From Labilithrix luteola (lineage in GTDB: Bacteria > Myxococcota_A > Polyangia > Polyangiales > Polyangiaceae): a DNA stretch of 16,041 nucleotides. Positions 7,409-13,702 of the stretch are shown piece after piece; within the stretch, counting starts at the first letter, position 1, and each line of letters starts with the position of its first letter. The translations under genes were made by a program, and so were the position numbers. The stretch covers positions 1 through 16,041 of the forward strand of contig JAMFST010001027.1 in assembly GCA_026225435.1 (NCBI GenBank), written 5' to 3'. Under the pieces are notes generated by a model, which saw only the letters and a program-made list of their open reading frames with translations, did no database searches and had not been told where the DNA came from.

Positions 7409-8698
7409 ATGCCGAAGCAGCGCCGCTCCCTCTCGCCGTTCGTCCGCGTCGCGCAAGCGGCGACGCTGGCGGCGCTGCTCACTCTGCCGGTCTTCGTGGC
7501 TGCTCCGGTCGCCCACGCGGCCGGAGCGGTGCTCCCGGCGGGCACGGATCCGGCGGCGCCCCACCTCAAGGTGGACATCGTGCCGCTCGGAGCTCCGATG
7601 GGCCCCTGGCGGCTCCGCGTCGAGAACACCGGCTCCGCGCCGGTGCGCCTCATCGCCGATGCCCGCCTGGTGACGATGGACGTCGAGGCGACGGCGCAGG
7701 AAGAAGACGACGCGCAAGCGGCGGCCGCCTCGGCGGATCCGCGCAACGCCGGCGCGATGAAGAACGCAAACGCGGCCAGGAAGGCCACGCGCAAGAAGGG
7801 GCCGCTCGTCGCCCACTGTCGCCTGCCCGCCGAGATGCGGCCGCTGGACGAGGACGACGGCCGCGCCCTGGTGGTCCCGCCGGGACGCGCCTACGCCGAG
7901 ACGTTCGACGTGCGCGCGATCTGCTTCGGCGCAGCGCTCGACACGCTCGTCCCCGGAGCGAAGGTCACGCCGCACTACGGCTGGCCCGGGAAGACGAGGA
8001 AGGTCGCACGGGCGCACGCCCACGCGACCGGCAAGGAAGCCTTCTTCGGTCCCGCGGTCGTCAGTCCGGTGGACTCCTCCTCCGTCACGGCCAGCGCGGA
8101 TGCGGTCGAATCGCTCGCCGAGCTCGACGCCCCCTCGCTCACGCTGGCGGCTCCGCCCATCCTCGACCCGAACATGGCGCGCCCGCCGATGCCCGACGAG
8201 GATCGCGACGGCGACGGTGTCGTGGACAACCCTCCGAAGATCGACCGGCACCACCACCTGGTGCTGTCGCTCCCGCGCTACGTCGATCACGAGTCGCGCG
8301 TGGACATCCCCGCGCCGCTCACCTTGACCAACGAAGGCGATCGCCCCCGCGCCGTCTTCTACCGCGCCTCGCGCGTGCGCTACGAGGTCACGTCTCCCGT
8401 CGGGGAGCGCGTCACCTGCGGCGCGCCTCCGGACCAGACGCCGCTACGTGAATTCTACACGCATCTGCACCACGGCCAGTCGTCCCACCTGGCGATGGTG
8501 GTGAGCGCCGTCTGCGACGTGGACGTCTTCGCCCGCGCCGGTGTCTACGAGGTCGTCGCCCACCTGGACGAGAGCGGCCTGGCCGGCGCGCAGGACACGC
8601 TCGGCGCCTTCGCCGGTGTCCTCAGCACCAAGCCGATGCTGGTCCGCATCCGCCGCGAGAGCCGCCACTACGACGAACCGCGGCCCCGTCTGGAATAG
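7409..8698 (+). CDS. Secreted protein of unknown function with apparent internal duplication
   Basis: The gene encodes 429 residues beginning with a signal peptide: basic MPKQRRS, a hydrophobic run at about 14-34, and an AHA|A cleavage site after residue 37. I do not recognise a family. Two regions look like copies of one beta-rich domain. Residues about 51-195 contain VENTGSAPVR, Cys137 and Cys172. Residues about 281-413 contain LTNEGDRPRA, Cys337 and Cys369. Each copy has an N-[TE]-G turn, an early Cys, and a V-x-A-x-C-type strand, so one disulfide per copy is plausible. Between them, DEDRDGDGVVDN (263-274) resembles a calcium-binding Asp repeat of the thrombospondin type-3 kind. The gene follows the HARE-HTH gene by 10 bases and is probably in its transcript. 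It abuts the convergent lipoprotein gene with no gap. A periplasmic or cell-surface location is inferred. Confidence 0.8.
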   Translation: MPKQRRSLSPFVRVAQAATLAALLTLPVFVAAPVAHAAGAVLPAGTDPAAPHLKVDIVPLGAPMGPWRLRVENTGSAPVRLIADARLVTMDVEATAQEEDDAQAAAASADPRNAGAMKNANAARKATRKKGPLVAHCRLPAEMRPLDEDDGRALVVPPGRAYAETFDVRAICFGAALDTLVPGAKVTPHYGWPGKTRKVARAHAHATGKEAFFGPAVVSPVDSSSVTASADAVESLAELDAPSLTLAAPPILDPNMARPPMPDEDRDGDGVVDNPPKIDRHHHLVLSLPRYVDHESRVDIPAPLTLTNEGDRPRAVFYRASRVRYEVTSPVGERVTCGAPPDQTPLREFYTHLHHGQSSHLAMVVSAVCDVDVFARAGVYEVVAHLDESGLAGAQDTLGAFAGVLSTKPMLVRIRRESRHYDEPRPRLE

Positions 8699-9283
8699 TC
8701 AGGTCCCGCCGTCGACGCTGGCGTCGGCGCTTCCTGCGTCGGCGCTCGCGTCGTCATCATCGTCTCCACCCAGGCCCAGGCCACCGGAGTCGTCGGCGCT
8801 CGTCGGGACGGCATTGGGGGGGAAGAGGTCCGCGGTGCACAGCTGGTCCTCGCAGGACGAGTCTTCTCCGTCATCGCTGCAGATCTCGTCGGAGCAGGCC
8901 AGCGGCAGCGCCCCGGAGTCCACATCGAGCGGCGACGCCGAGCAGTTCACCGTCTCGTCCACGGGCGGGTGGAAGGCGTAGCGAACCGTGCCCGACAGCC
9001 CCCAGTTGCCGTTCTCGAGGGTGAAGGTGCCGTCGGCCCCTGCCCCGGTGAACGCGCCCACCGACGGGATCTGCGCCACGTAGCCGCCGTCGACCGTGAG
9101 CGCGCAGCTGCCCGGCACGGTGCTGATGGTGATCAGGCCGCCGACGCCACACCCCGAGGTCAGGAAGTACGCCTTCGTCTCCGCCTTGGCGTCGCACTCG
9201 AGCGCCGGCGGCGACGAGGGGGTGCAGCCGAGATAGGTCGCCACGGCGACCACGACTCCGAGCGCGGCGAGAGCGGTCTTCAC
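8699..9283 (-). CDS. Cysteine-containing lipoprotein with Asp/Ala-rich tail
   Basis: This is a 194-residue protein from a GTG start. It has an atypical lipoprotein signal (MKTALAALGVVVAVATYLGC), with Tyr where Leu usually sits and the lipid-bearing Cys at 20. The mature part contains eight further Cys (30, 45, 60, 114, 130, 135, 144, 149). The cluster at 130-149 (CSDEICSDDGEDSSCEDQLC) has the spacing and acidity of short Cys motifs common in surface proteins of myxobacteria. A Gly/Asp/Ser/Ala low-complexity tail (162-194) follows, which is unusual in being at the C-terminus and not straight after the lipid. No catalytic motif is seen. It lies 49 bases downstream of the crotonase gene on the same strand, and its stop touches that of the preceding plus-strand gene. 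Function unknown. Confidence 0.78.
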   Translation of the reverse strand: MKTALAALGVVVAVATYLGCTPSSPPALECDAKAETKAYFLTSGCGVGGLITISTVPGSCALTVDGGYVAQIPSVGAFTGAGADGTFTLENGNWGLSGTVRYAFHPPVDETVNCSASPLDVDSGALPLACSDEICSDDGEDSSCEDQLCTADLFPPNAVPTSADDSGGLGLGGDDDDDASADAGSADASVDGGT

Positions 9284-9332
9284 GGGGGTGAGACGAAGAA
9301 TGCCCTCGATGCGGGCGGATCGCGCAGTACTT

Positions 9333-10034
9333 TTACGAGGTTTCGGCCAGGAGCGCGCCCAGGCGGTCCTCGAGCAGCGGGAGCGAGCGCTCGAGCGGCA
9401 GCTCCTCCTGGGCGTGCAAGGCGCGCAGCCCGTGGGTCACCGCCATGCGGCTCTTGCTCGAGATCTTGTGCACCAGCGCGTCGACGAACTCGTCGAGGTG
9501 CACCGGAGCGACGTCACGGTCGACCAGCCCGACCTCCGCCGCCTCGGCCGCGGTCATCGGCTCGTTGAGGAACATCATCCGGTTCAAGCGCCGCCGCGGC
9601 ACGAGCCGCCCCAGCAGCGAGACGAGCATCATCGGAAAGCTGGAAGCGTCGATCTCGGGCGTGCCCAGCATGGCGTGCTCCGCGGCGATGACGAAGGTGC
9701 TCGCCGCCACCAGCCCGAGCCCACCGGCGAGCGCGTCGCCGTTCACCCGCGCGAGGATCGGCACCTCGCTCGCCACCATCGCCAGGAGCAGCGCGCGGTA
9801 GCTGGTCTCGTCCGTCGCGCCGGTCACCGCCGCCAGATCCGCCCCGCCGCAGAAGCACTTCCCTTCCGCCGCGAGCACCAGCACGCGGATCTGCGGATCG
9901 GCGTTCGCCTGGTCGACCGCCTGGTGCAGCGCGGCGATCATCGCCGCCGCGAGGGTGTTATCTCGATCCGGCCAGTCGAGCGTCACCGTCATCCGCGGCG
10001 GCGCGTGCACGACACGAACACGAGGGTCGCTCAT
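9333..10034 (-). CDS. Enoyl-CoA hydratase/isomerase (crotonase) family protein
   Basis: The enzyme has 233 residues from the ATG at 10034; typical crotonases have about 250-270. The reading frame stays open upstream to about 10745, but that extension runs antisense to the DUF177 gene and is not homologous. Motifs: CFCGGADL at 60-67 (first oxyanion-hole segment) and NGDALAGGLGL at 98-108 (second), followed by GTPEI at 124-128 with Glu127. The first catalytic Glu of classical enoyl-CoA hydratase is replaced by Gly107, as is common in methylglutaconyl-CoA hydratase-type members, while Glu127 is kept. It should act on a small acyl-CoA in fatty-acid or branched-chain degradation; the substrate is not deducible. 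It diverges from the fatty-acid synthesis cluster across about 100 bases. No strong ribosome-binding site precedes the start. Confidence 0.88.
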   Translation of the reverse strand: MSDPRVRVVHAPPRMTVTLDWPDRDNTLAAAMIAALHQAVDQANADPQIRVLVLAAEGKCFCGGADLAAVTGATDETSYRALLLAMVASEVPILARVNGDALAGGLGLVAASTFVIAAEHAMLGTPEIDASSFPMMLVSLLGRLVPRRRLNRMMFLNEPMTAAEAAEVGLVDRDVAPVHLDEFVDALVHKISSKSRMAVTHGLRALHAQEELPLERSLPLLEDRLGALLAETS

Positions 10035-10134
10035 GCGACGCGAGCCCCGCACCCTGTAGTGAGCCGCTGGACAAGACGCGCGATTCGTAGCACCCAGTCG
10101 ACCGTACCCGAGAAATCCAGAGACAGCATTCACC

Positions 10135-10971
10135 ATGGCCACGCCGCACGAGTTCTCCATCCCTGTCACCACGCTCGACGCGGGCGGCAAGGCGTTCCGC
10201 TTCCCCTTGCGCACCACCTGGCTCCGCAGCGCCCTCGAGGAGAGCGGCGTCGGCGTCGGGGAGCACGCCGAGGAGGCCGGTTCGCTCGAGCTGCGCGCCT
10301 CGCGGAGCGGCAACGACATCGTCCTCCACGGGCGCCTCCAGGCCAGCCTCTTCACCGAGTGCGCCCGCTGCACCGGTCCGGCGAAGATCGACATCGACCA
10401 GCCGCTCACCACCCTGGCCGTCCCGGCCTCCTCGGTGCGCCCCTTCACCCCGCCGAAGCCGAAGGGAAAGCCGGAGGTTGCCCCCGTACCGGTGGCAGCG
10501 GCCGCCAGGTCCACCGGCGCCACCCCGACCGGTCCGCGACCCGACGCCCGCAACGACCGCGCCCGCATGACGCCAGGCGCGCACGGCCCCGGGGGCGCCG
10601 CCTTGCGCGAACAGGCCGCCAAGGAGGGGCGCCTGCTGGCAGAAAAAAGCGGCACCAAAGGAAGAGCTCGCTCGGGCGACAACGACCTGGCCGAGTACGA
10701 GTTCACCGCGGAAGAGGCCGATACTCTGACGTACGAGGGGGACACCGTCGTCCTCGACGACTTCGTTCGCGACGAGCTCTTGCTCGAGATCCCGATGATC
10801 CCCTTGTGTTCCGAGGATTGCGCGGGTATTCAGCCCGGCCCCTCCCCGCGTGAGCCGGATCCGTCCGACGAGCGTGGCCCTATCGAGCCTGGAGGGGGCG
10901 AAGACGTCCGCGGTGATCGCCCTGTCGACCCCCGCCTCGCTCCGCTGCTCAAGCTGAAACTAAACAAGTAA
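10135..10971 (+). CDS. DUF177/YceD family protein with central low-complexity insertion
   Basis: YceD-family proteins are needed for normal 23S rRNA accumulation in bacteria and plants, and their gene commonly precedes rpmF, as here. The conserved parts are ECARCTGP (C76, C79) in the first half and LDDFVRDELLLEIPMIPLCS at 207-226, with C225 and C229 in the second. The protein is 278 residues, against the usual 160-200. The excess is a Pro/Ala/Gly/Arg-rich stretch at about 101-187 placed between the two conserved halves, plus a polar tail with many Asp, Pro and Gly from 233. The four Cys suggest a possible metal site, which is an inference. rpmF follows after 21 bases, in the same direction. 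A YceD/DUF177 label is secure, while the molecular role in this organism is by analogy. Confidence 0.9.
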   Translation: MATPHEFSIPVTTLDAGGKAFRFPLRTTWLRSALEESGVGVGEHAEEAGSLELRASRSGNDIVLHGRLQASLFTECARCTGPAKIDIDQPLTTLAVPASSVRPFTPPKPKGKPEVAPVPVAAAARSTGATPTGPRPDARNDRARMTPGAHGPGGAALREQAAKEGRLLAEKSGTKGRARSGDNDLAEYEFTAEEADTLTYEGDTVVLDDFVRDELLLEIPMIPLCSEDCAGIQPGPSPREPDPSDERGPIEPGGGEDVRGDRPVDPRLAPLLKLKLNK

Positions 10972-10992
10972 CGAGAATCTGAAGGAGTCGCC

Positions 10993-11208
10993 GTGGCGGT
11001 CCCGAAACGACGTACGAGCCGGTCGAAGCGCAACATGCGGCGCGCGAACCACGACAAGGTGACCCCGGTGCAGCTCACGGCTTGCGCCAACTGCGGTGAG
11101 CCCACCGTCCCGCACCGCGTGTGCGCGTCGTGTGGCCACTACAAGGGGCGTGAGGTGAAGCCGGCTGCTGCTGCCGCTGGCGGCACGGATACCGGCACCG
11201 AAGGCTGA
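10993..11208 (+). CDS. rpmF: 50S ribosomal protein bL32
   Basis: This is a 71-residue protein from a GTG start preceded by a strong ribosome-binding site, AAGGAG at 10982-10987, five bases away. The N-terminus [20 protein letters not shown] is the classical bL32 signature. It is followed by a zinc ribbon with C31, C34, C44 and C47 (CANC and CASC), so this is the zinc-binding form. Residues 56-71 form an extra Ala/Gly/Thr tail beyond the normal end. bL32 sits near the peptidyl-transferase region of the large subunit. The gene sits between the DUF177 gene and a ketosynthase gene, the usual link between ribosome assembly and fatty-acid synthesis loci. Confidence 0.97.
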   Translation: MAVPKRRTSRSKRNMRRANHDKVTPVQLTACANCGEPTVPHRVCASCGHYKGREVKPAAAAAGGTDTGTEG

Positions 11209-11230
11209 CAGCAGAGACGCGCGAGGGAGC

Positions 11231-12820
11231 ATGAGCGAGCGTTCGCGACGACGAATCGGCGTGTACGGCTGGGGCGTCGTTGCTCCCGGCGCGCGTGACA
11301 TCGGCTCGCTCGTCTCTCTCCTCCGCAGCGGCGGGTCCGGTCTCGCGACCAGCACCCGCGACGCGCTCGGCCGCGGCCTCTTCGCCGTGGGCGAGCCTGC
11401 GTTCGCCTTCGAGGACTACCAGTCGTGGATCGCCGAGCGACACGGCGAGACGTACTGCGCGCGCCTGCGCAGCAAGATGAACGACAACGTGCAGTTCGCC
11501 GTGGGCGCCACCATCCAGGCGCTCCAGTGCGACGCCCGTCTCGAGACGATGGTGCGCGAGCTCGACGAGCAAGTGCACGTGTACATCGGCTCGGGCGTCG
11601 GCGATCTGCCCACCAGCTACAACGCGTCGACCGCCCTTGGCCGGGCGACCCGCGCGTGGAACCGTTTCTGGGCCGAGCCCGCGCACAACACCGCGCGCCG
11701 CCGCTTCGCCAGCGAAGGCACGATCCCGGACGAGGCGCACGGCGCCGTCCCGGTCGATCCGTCCACCTTGCCGGTCGACAGCGAGGCCCGCGCCGACGCG
11801 CACGAGGTGTGGGACGCCTTCTGGGCGGCGCAGTCTCCCGAGCTGGCCGCCTACCTGAAGACGTTCGCCGAGATCGAGCATCAAGGCGCCGACGACGCCG
11901 ACGCGGAGAAGGCGGCCATCAACGGCATCCGCAAGCGGGTCCGCGCGCACCGCTCGGAGCTCGAAGAGATCGGCGCGCCGCCGCCGCCGTGGACGAGCGT
12001 CGACTCCACGCTCATCTGGAACATCCAGAACGCCCCCGCGGCGCAGGTCACCATGCTCCTCGGCGTGCACGGCGCGGCCTGGGCACCGGTCGGCGCCTGC
12101 TCCACCTTCGGCGTGGTGCTCAAGTGCGGCATGGACGCCATCGAGCTCGGCGACGCGAAGCTCGCCGTCGTCGGCAGCACCGATCCCCGGCCGGATCCGG
12201 CGCTGGTCGGCGCCTTCCACAACGCGCGCGTCATGCCGGGCATCGGCGAGGTCAATCGCCCGCTCACCACGCTCCGCGGCACCCACGTCTCGGGCGGCTC
12301 CTGCGTCTGGATCATCGGCGACGCCGAGTACTGCGAGGCGCAGGGCCTCAAGCCGCTCGCCTACGTGGACGCCGTCGCGCTGGCGTCCGACGCCGAGCAC
12401 ATCATCACCCCGTCGAAGACCGGCCCGAAGCGCGCCATCGAGCGCGCCTACGCCGACGCGCACATCGCCCCGGGCGACGTGGCCATCGCCGATCTCCACG
12501 CCACCGGCACCCCCGGCGACCTGAACGAGCTGGCGCTGGTCGACGGCTACCTCGGCGAGCAGACGGTGATCACCGCGCGCAAGGGGCAGCTGGGGCACGG
12601 CATGGCCAACTCCGGCGGCTGGGAGCTCACCGCGCTCGCCATCGGCCTGAGTGAGGGGGCCGCGCTCCCCACCGGTATCAAGCTCGACGAGATCCACTGC
12701 CGCGTCGAGCGCCCCGAGCGAATCGTCACGGAGAGTCGCCCGGTCACCGGCAAGGTCGGCATCAAGATGATGCTCGGCATCGGCGGGATCACGGCCTGCG
12801 TCGTCGTCCGCGCCCCCTGA
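11231..12820 (+). CDS. Divergent beta-ketoacyl synthase (KAS I/II fold) with long insertion
   Basis: This is a 529-residue condensing enzyme; FabF is about 410. The thiolase-fold motifs are in order: IGVYGWGVVAPG (9-20), VYIGSGVGDLP (117-127), the nucleophile in VGACSTFG (C290), ATGTPGDLNEL after H423, and KGQLGHGMANSGG (K451, H456). The Cys-His-His triad and Lys are therefore present, and it should be able to condense. Two features depart from FabF. A charged, Ala/Glu/Arg-rich insertion fills about 130-258, before the active-site Cys. The gate-loop GFGG sequence is GIGG (517-520), with Ile518 in place of the gating Phe. It occupies the place of plsX and fabH after rpmF, suggesting that it might start chains as FabH or Pseudomonas FabY do. 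That is inference; a chain-length-modifying or specialised lipid ketosynthase is the alternative. GAGGGAG lies just upstream of the ATG. Confidence 0.9.
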   Translation: MSERSRRRIGVYGWGVVAPGARDIGSLVSLLRSGGSGLATSTRDALGRGLFAVGEPAFAFEDYQSWIAERHGETYCARLRSKMNDNVQFAVGATIQALQCDARLETMVRELDEQVHVYIGSGVGDLPTSYNASTALGRATRAWNRFWAEPAHNTARRRFASEGTIPDEAHGAVPVDPSTLPVDSEARADAHEVWDAFWAAQSPELAAYLKTFAEIEHQGADDADAEKAAINGIRKRVRAHRSELEEIGAPPPPWTSVDSTLIWNIQNAPAAQVTMLLGVHGAAWAPVGACSTFGVVLKCGMDAIELGDAKLAVVGSTDPRPDPALVGAFHNARVMPGIGEVNRPLTTLRGTHVSGGSCVWIIGDAEYCEAQGLKPLAYVDAVALASDAEHIITPSKTGPKRAIERAYADAHIAPGDVAIADLHATGTPGDLNELALVDGYLGEQTVITARKGQLGHGMANSGGWELTALAIGLSEGAALPTGIKLDEIHCRVERPERIVTESRPVTGKVGIKMMLGIGGITACVVVRAP

Positions 12821-12867
12821 GACCGACCTCAGACGAAAAAGCGTGCGACTTCGTGAAGTGGTGGCAT

Positions 12868-12881
12868 AAGGCGCGCGCCTT
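12868..12881. repeat. 14-base perfect palindrome at the lipoprotein start
   Basis: AAGGCGCGCGCCTT is its own reverse complement and ends one base before the ATG at 12883. In RNA it could fold into a 5-base stem with a GCGC loop, which would hide the only AAGG near that start. It could also be a protein-binding site between the ketosynthase and lipoprotein genes. If translation starts at the GTG at 12853, the palindrome is coding instead. Confidence 0.5.
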
Positions 12882-12882
12882 C

Positions 12883-13656
12883 ATGCGCTCACACGTCTTC
12901 ACGTTCGCATCCGTCGCTCTCCTCTCCTGTTCGTCGCTCGTCGCCTGCGGAGGCTCGGCGGACGACGCGAGCTCCAGCGCCGCCGATCTGAGCGCCGATC
13001 ATCACAAGCTCGACGCGGGCGCACCGGCGAAGGACGCCGGGGTCGACGCGAGCGCCGATGCGGGGGCAGCGGACGCCGGCAGCGACGACGACAGCTGCGA
13101 CGAGGCGACGTTCGTGTTCTTCGCCGACGGCGCGCAGCAGGTCTGGGTCGCCGGCACCTTCACCACCCCCGCGTGGGCCGGCGCCAACGAAGGCGCGCTG
13201 CCGATGACCCAGATCGCCCCGAGCCTCTGGTCGCTGAACGCGCACTTCCCGACGCGCGCGCGCCACCTGTACAAGTTCATCACCGACAGCAACCCGGCCT
13301 GGGAGCGCGATCCGCTCAACCCGGAGTACGAGCCGGACGGCACGGGCCTCGGCTACAACAGCGTGGTCAACCACTACCAGGTGTTCGCCTACCCGATCTG
13401 CTCCGGCACCGACATCAACGTCACCGGCAACTTCACCACCCCGCCGTGGAGCAGCACTGGCGACGGCCTCATCTCCGTCTTCATCGGCAACCAGGGGCAG
13501 TACAACATGGAGGCCTACCAGGTCCCCAGCGGCGCCAACCTGTACAAGTTCATCGTCGGCACCAACCCGGACTGGGCGACCGACCCGTACAACCCGGTGA
13601 CCGTCGGCGACGGCTTCGGCGGACTGAACAGCGTCGTCCACACCTGCCACGAATGA
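12883..13656 (+). CDS. Lipoprotein with two tandem CBM48/E-set-like repeats
   Basis: The chosen ATG at 12883 gives 257 residues and a compact lipoprotein signal (MRSHVFTFASVALLSCSSLV, then AC with the lipid-bearing Cys22). A GTG at 12853 would add ten residues. An Asp/Ala/Ser-rich linker spans about 25-72. Two copies of one beta-rich domain follow, about 91 residues apart. Copy 1 (about 87-165) has VWVAGTFTTPAW, LYKFITDSNPAW and YNSVV. Copy 2 (about 178-255) has INVTGNFTTPPW, LYKFIVGTNPDW and LNSVV. The [VI]xVxGxF start and xYKFI core recall CBM48/AMPK-type glucan-binding or isoamylase N-terminal domains, though this is a weak family match. A role at the outer membrane, perhaps in carbohydrate binding, is only inferred. 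It is placed inside the fatty-acid cluster between the ketosynthase and fabD. Confidence 0.82.
   Translation: MRSHVFTFASVALLSCSSLVACGGSADDASSSAADLSADHHKLDAGAPAKDAGVDASADAGAADAGSDDDSCDEATFVFFADGAQQVWVAGTFTTPAWAGANEGALPMTQIAPSLWSLNAHFPTRARHLYKFITDSNPAWERDPLNPEYEPDGTGLGYNSVVNHYQVFAYPICSGTDINVTGNFTTPPWSSTGDGLISVFIGNQGQYNMEAYQVPSGANLYKFIVGTNPDWATDPYNPVTVGDGFGGLNSVVHTCHE
13141..13647 (+). repeat. Internal tandem duplication within the lipoprotein gene
   Basis: Two homologous segments, about 13141-13377 and 13414-13647, encode the two copies of the E-set-like domain. The similarity is clear in protein (GTFTTPAW/GNFTTPPW, LYKFIT/LYKFIV, SNPAW/TNPDW, NSVV/NSVV) and moderate in DNA, so the duplication is old and not a recent tandem repeat. 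Confidence 0.75.
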
Positions 13657-13659
13657 CCG

Positions 13660-13702
13660 CGGCGGTAGCGCGGGGTTTGCACCTGCGCTAGTCACGCCGC
13701 CG
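13660..13702 (+). promoter_or_regulatory. Stem-loop filling the lipoprotein-fabD gap
   Basis: CGGCGG (13660-13665) pairs with CCGCCG (13697-13702), and the adjacent TAGCGC (13666-13671) pairs with GCGCTA (13685-13690). This leaves a 13-base loop and a six-base bulge on the 3' side. The structure ends on the base before the fabD ATG at 13703, and no ribosome-binding site is seen there, so it could limit fabD translation initiation. No T-run follows, so a terminator is unlikely. Confidence 0.5.

Noticed and set aside
5422..7794. 790-codon open frame on the minus strand
   Set aside because: It lies opposite the HARE-HTH gene and the start of the secreted-protein gene, both of which have recognisable domains or a signal peptide. 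Its own translation is low-complexity Ala/Gly/Arg/Asp.
10035..10745. N-terminal extension of the crotonase frame
   Set aside because: The frame stays open by chance through the DUF177 gene. The crotonase fold begins properly at the ATG at 10034.
11075..12697. 540-codon open frame on the minus strand
   Set aside because: It is a shadow of the ketosynthase gene, whose triad and motifs are clear on the plus strand.
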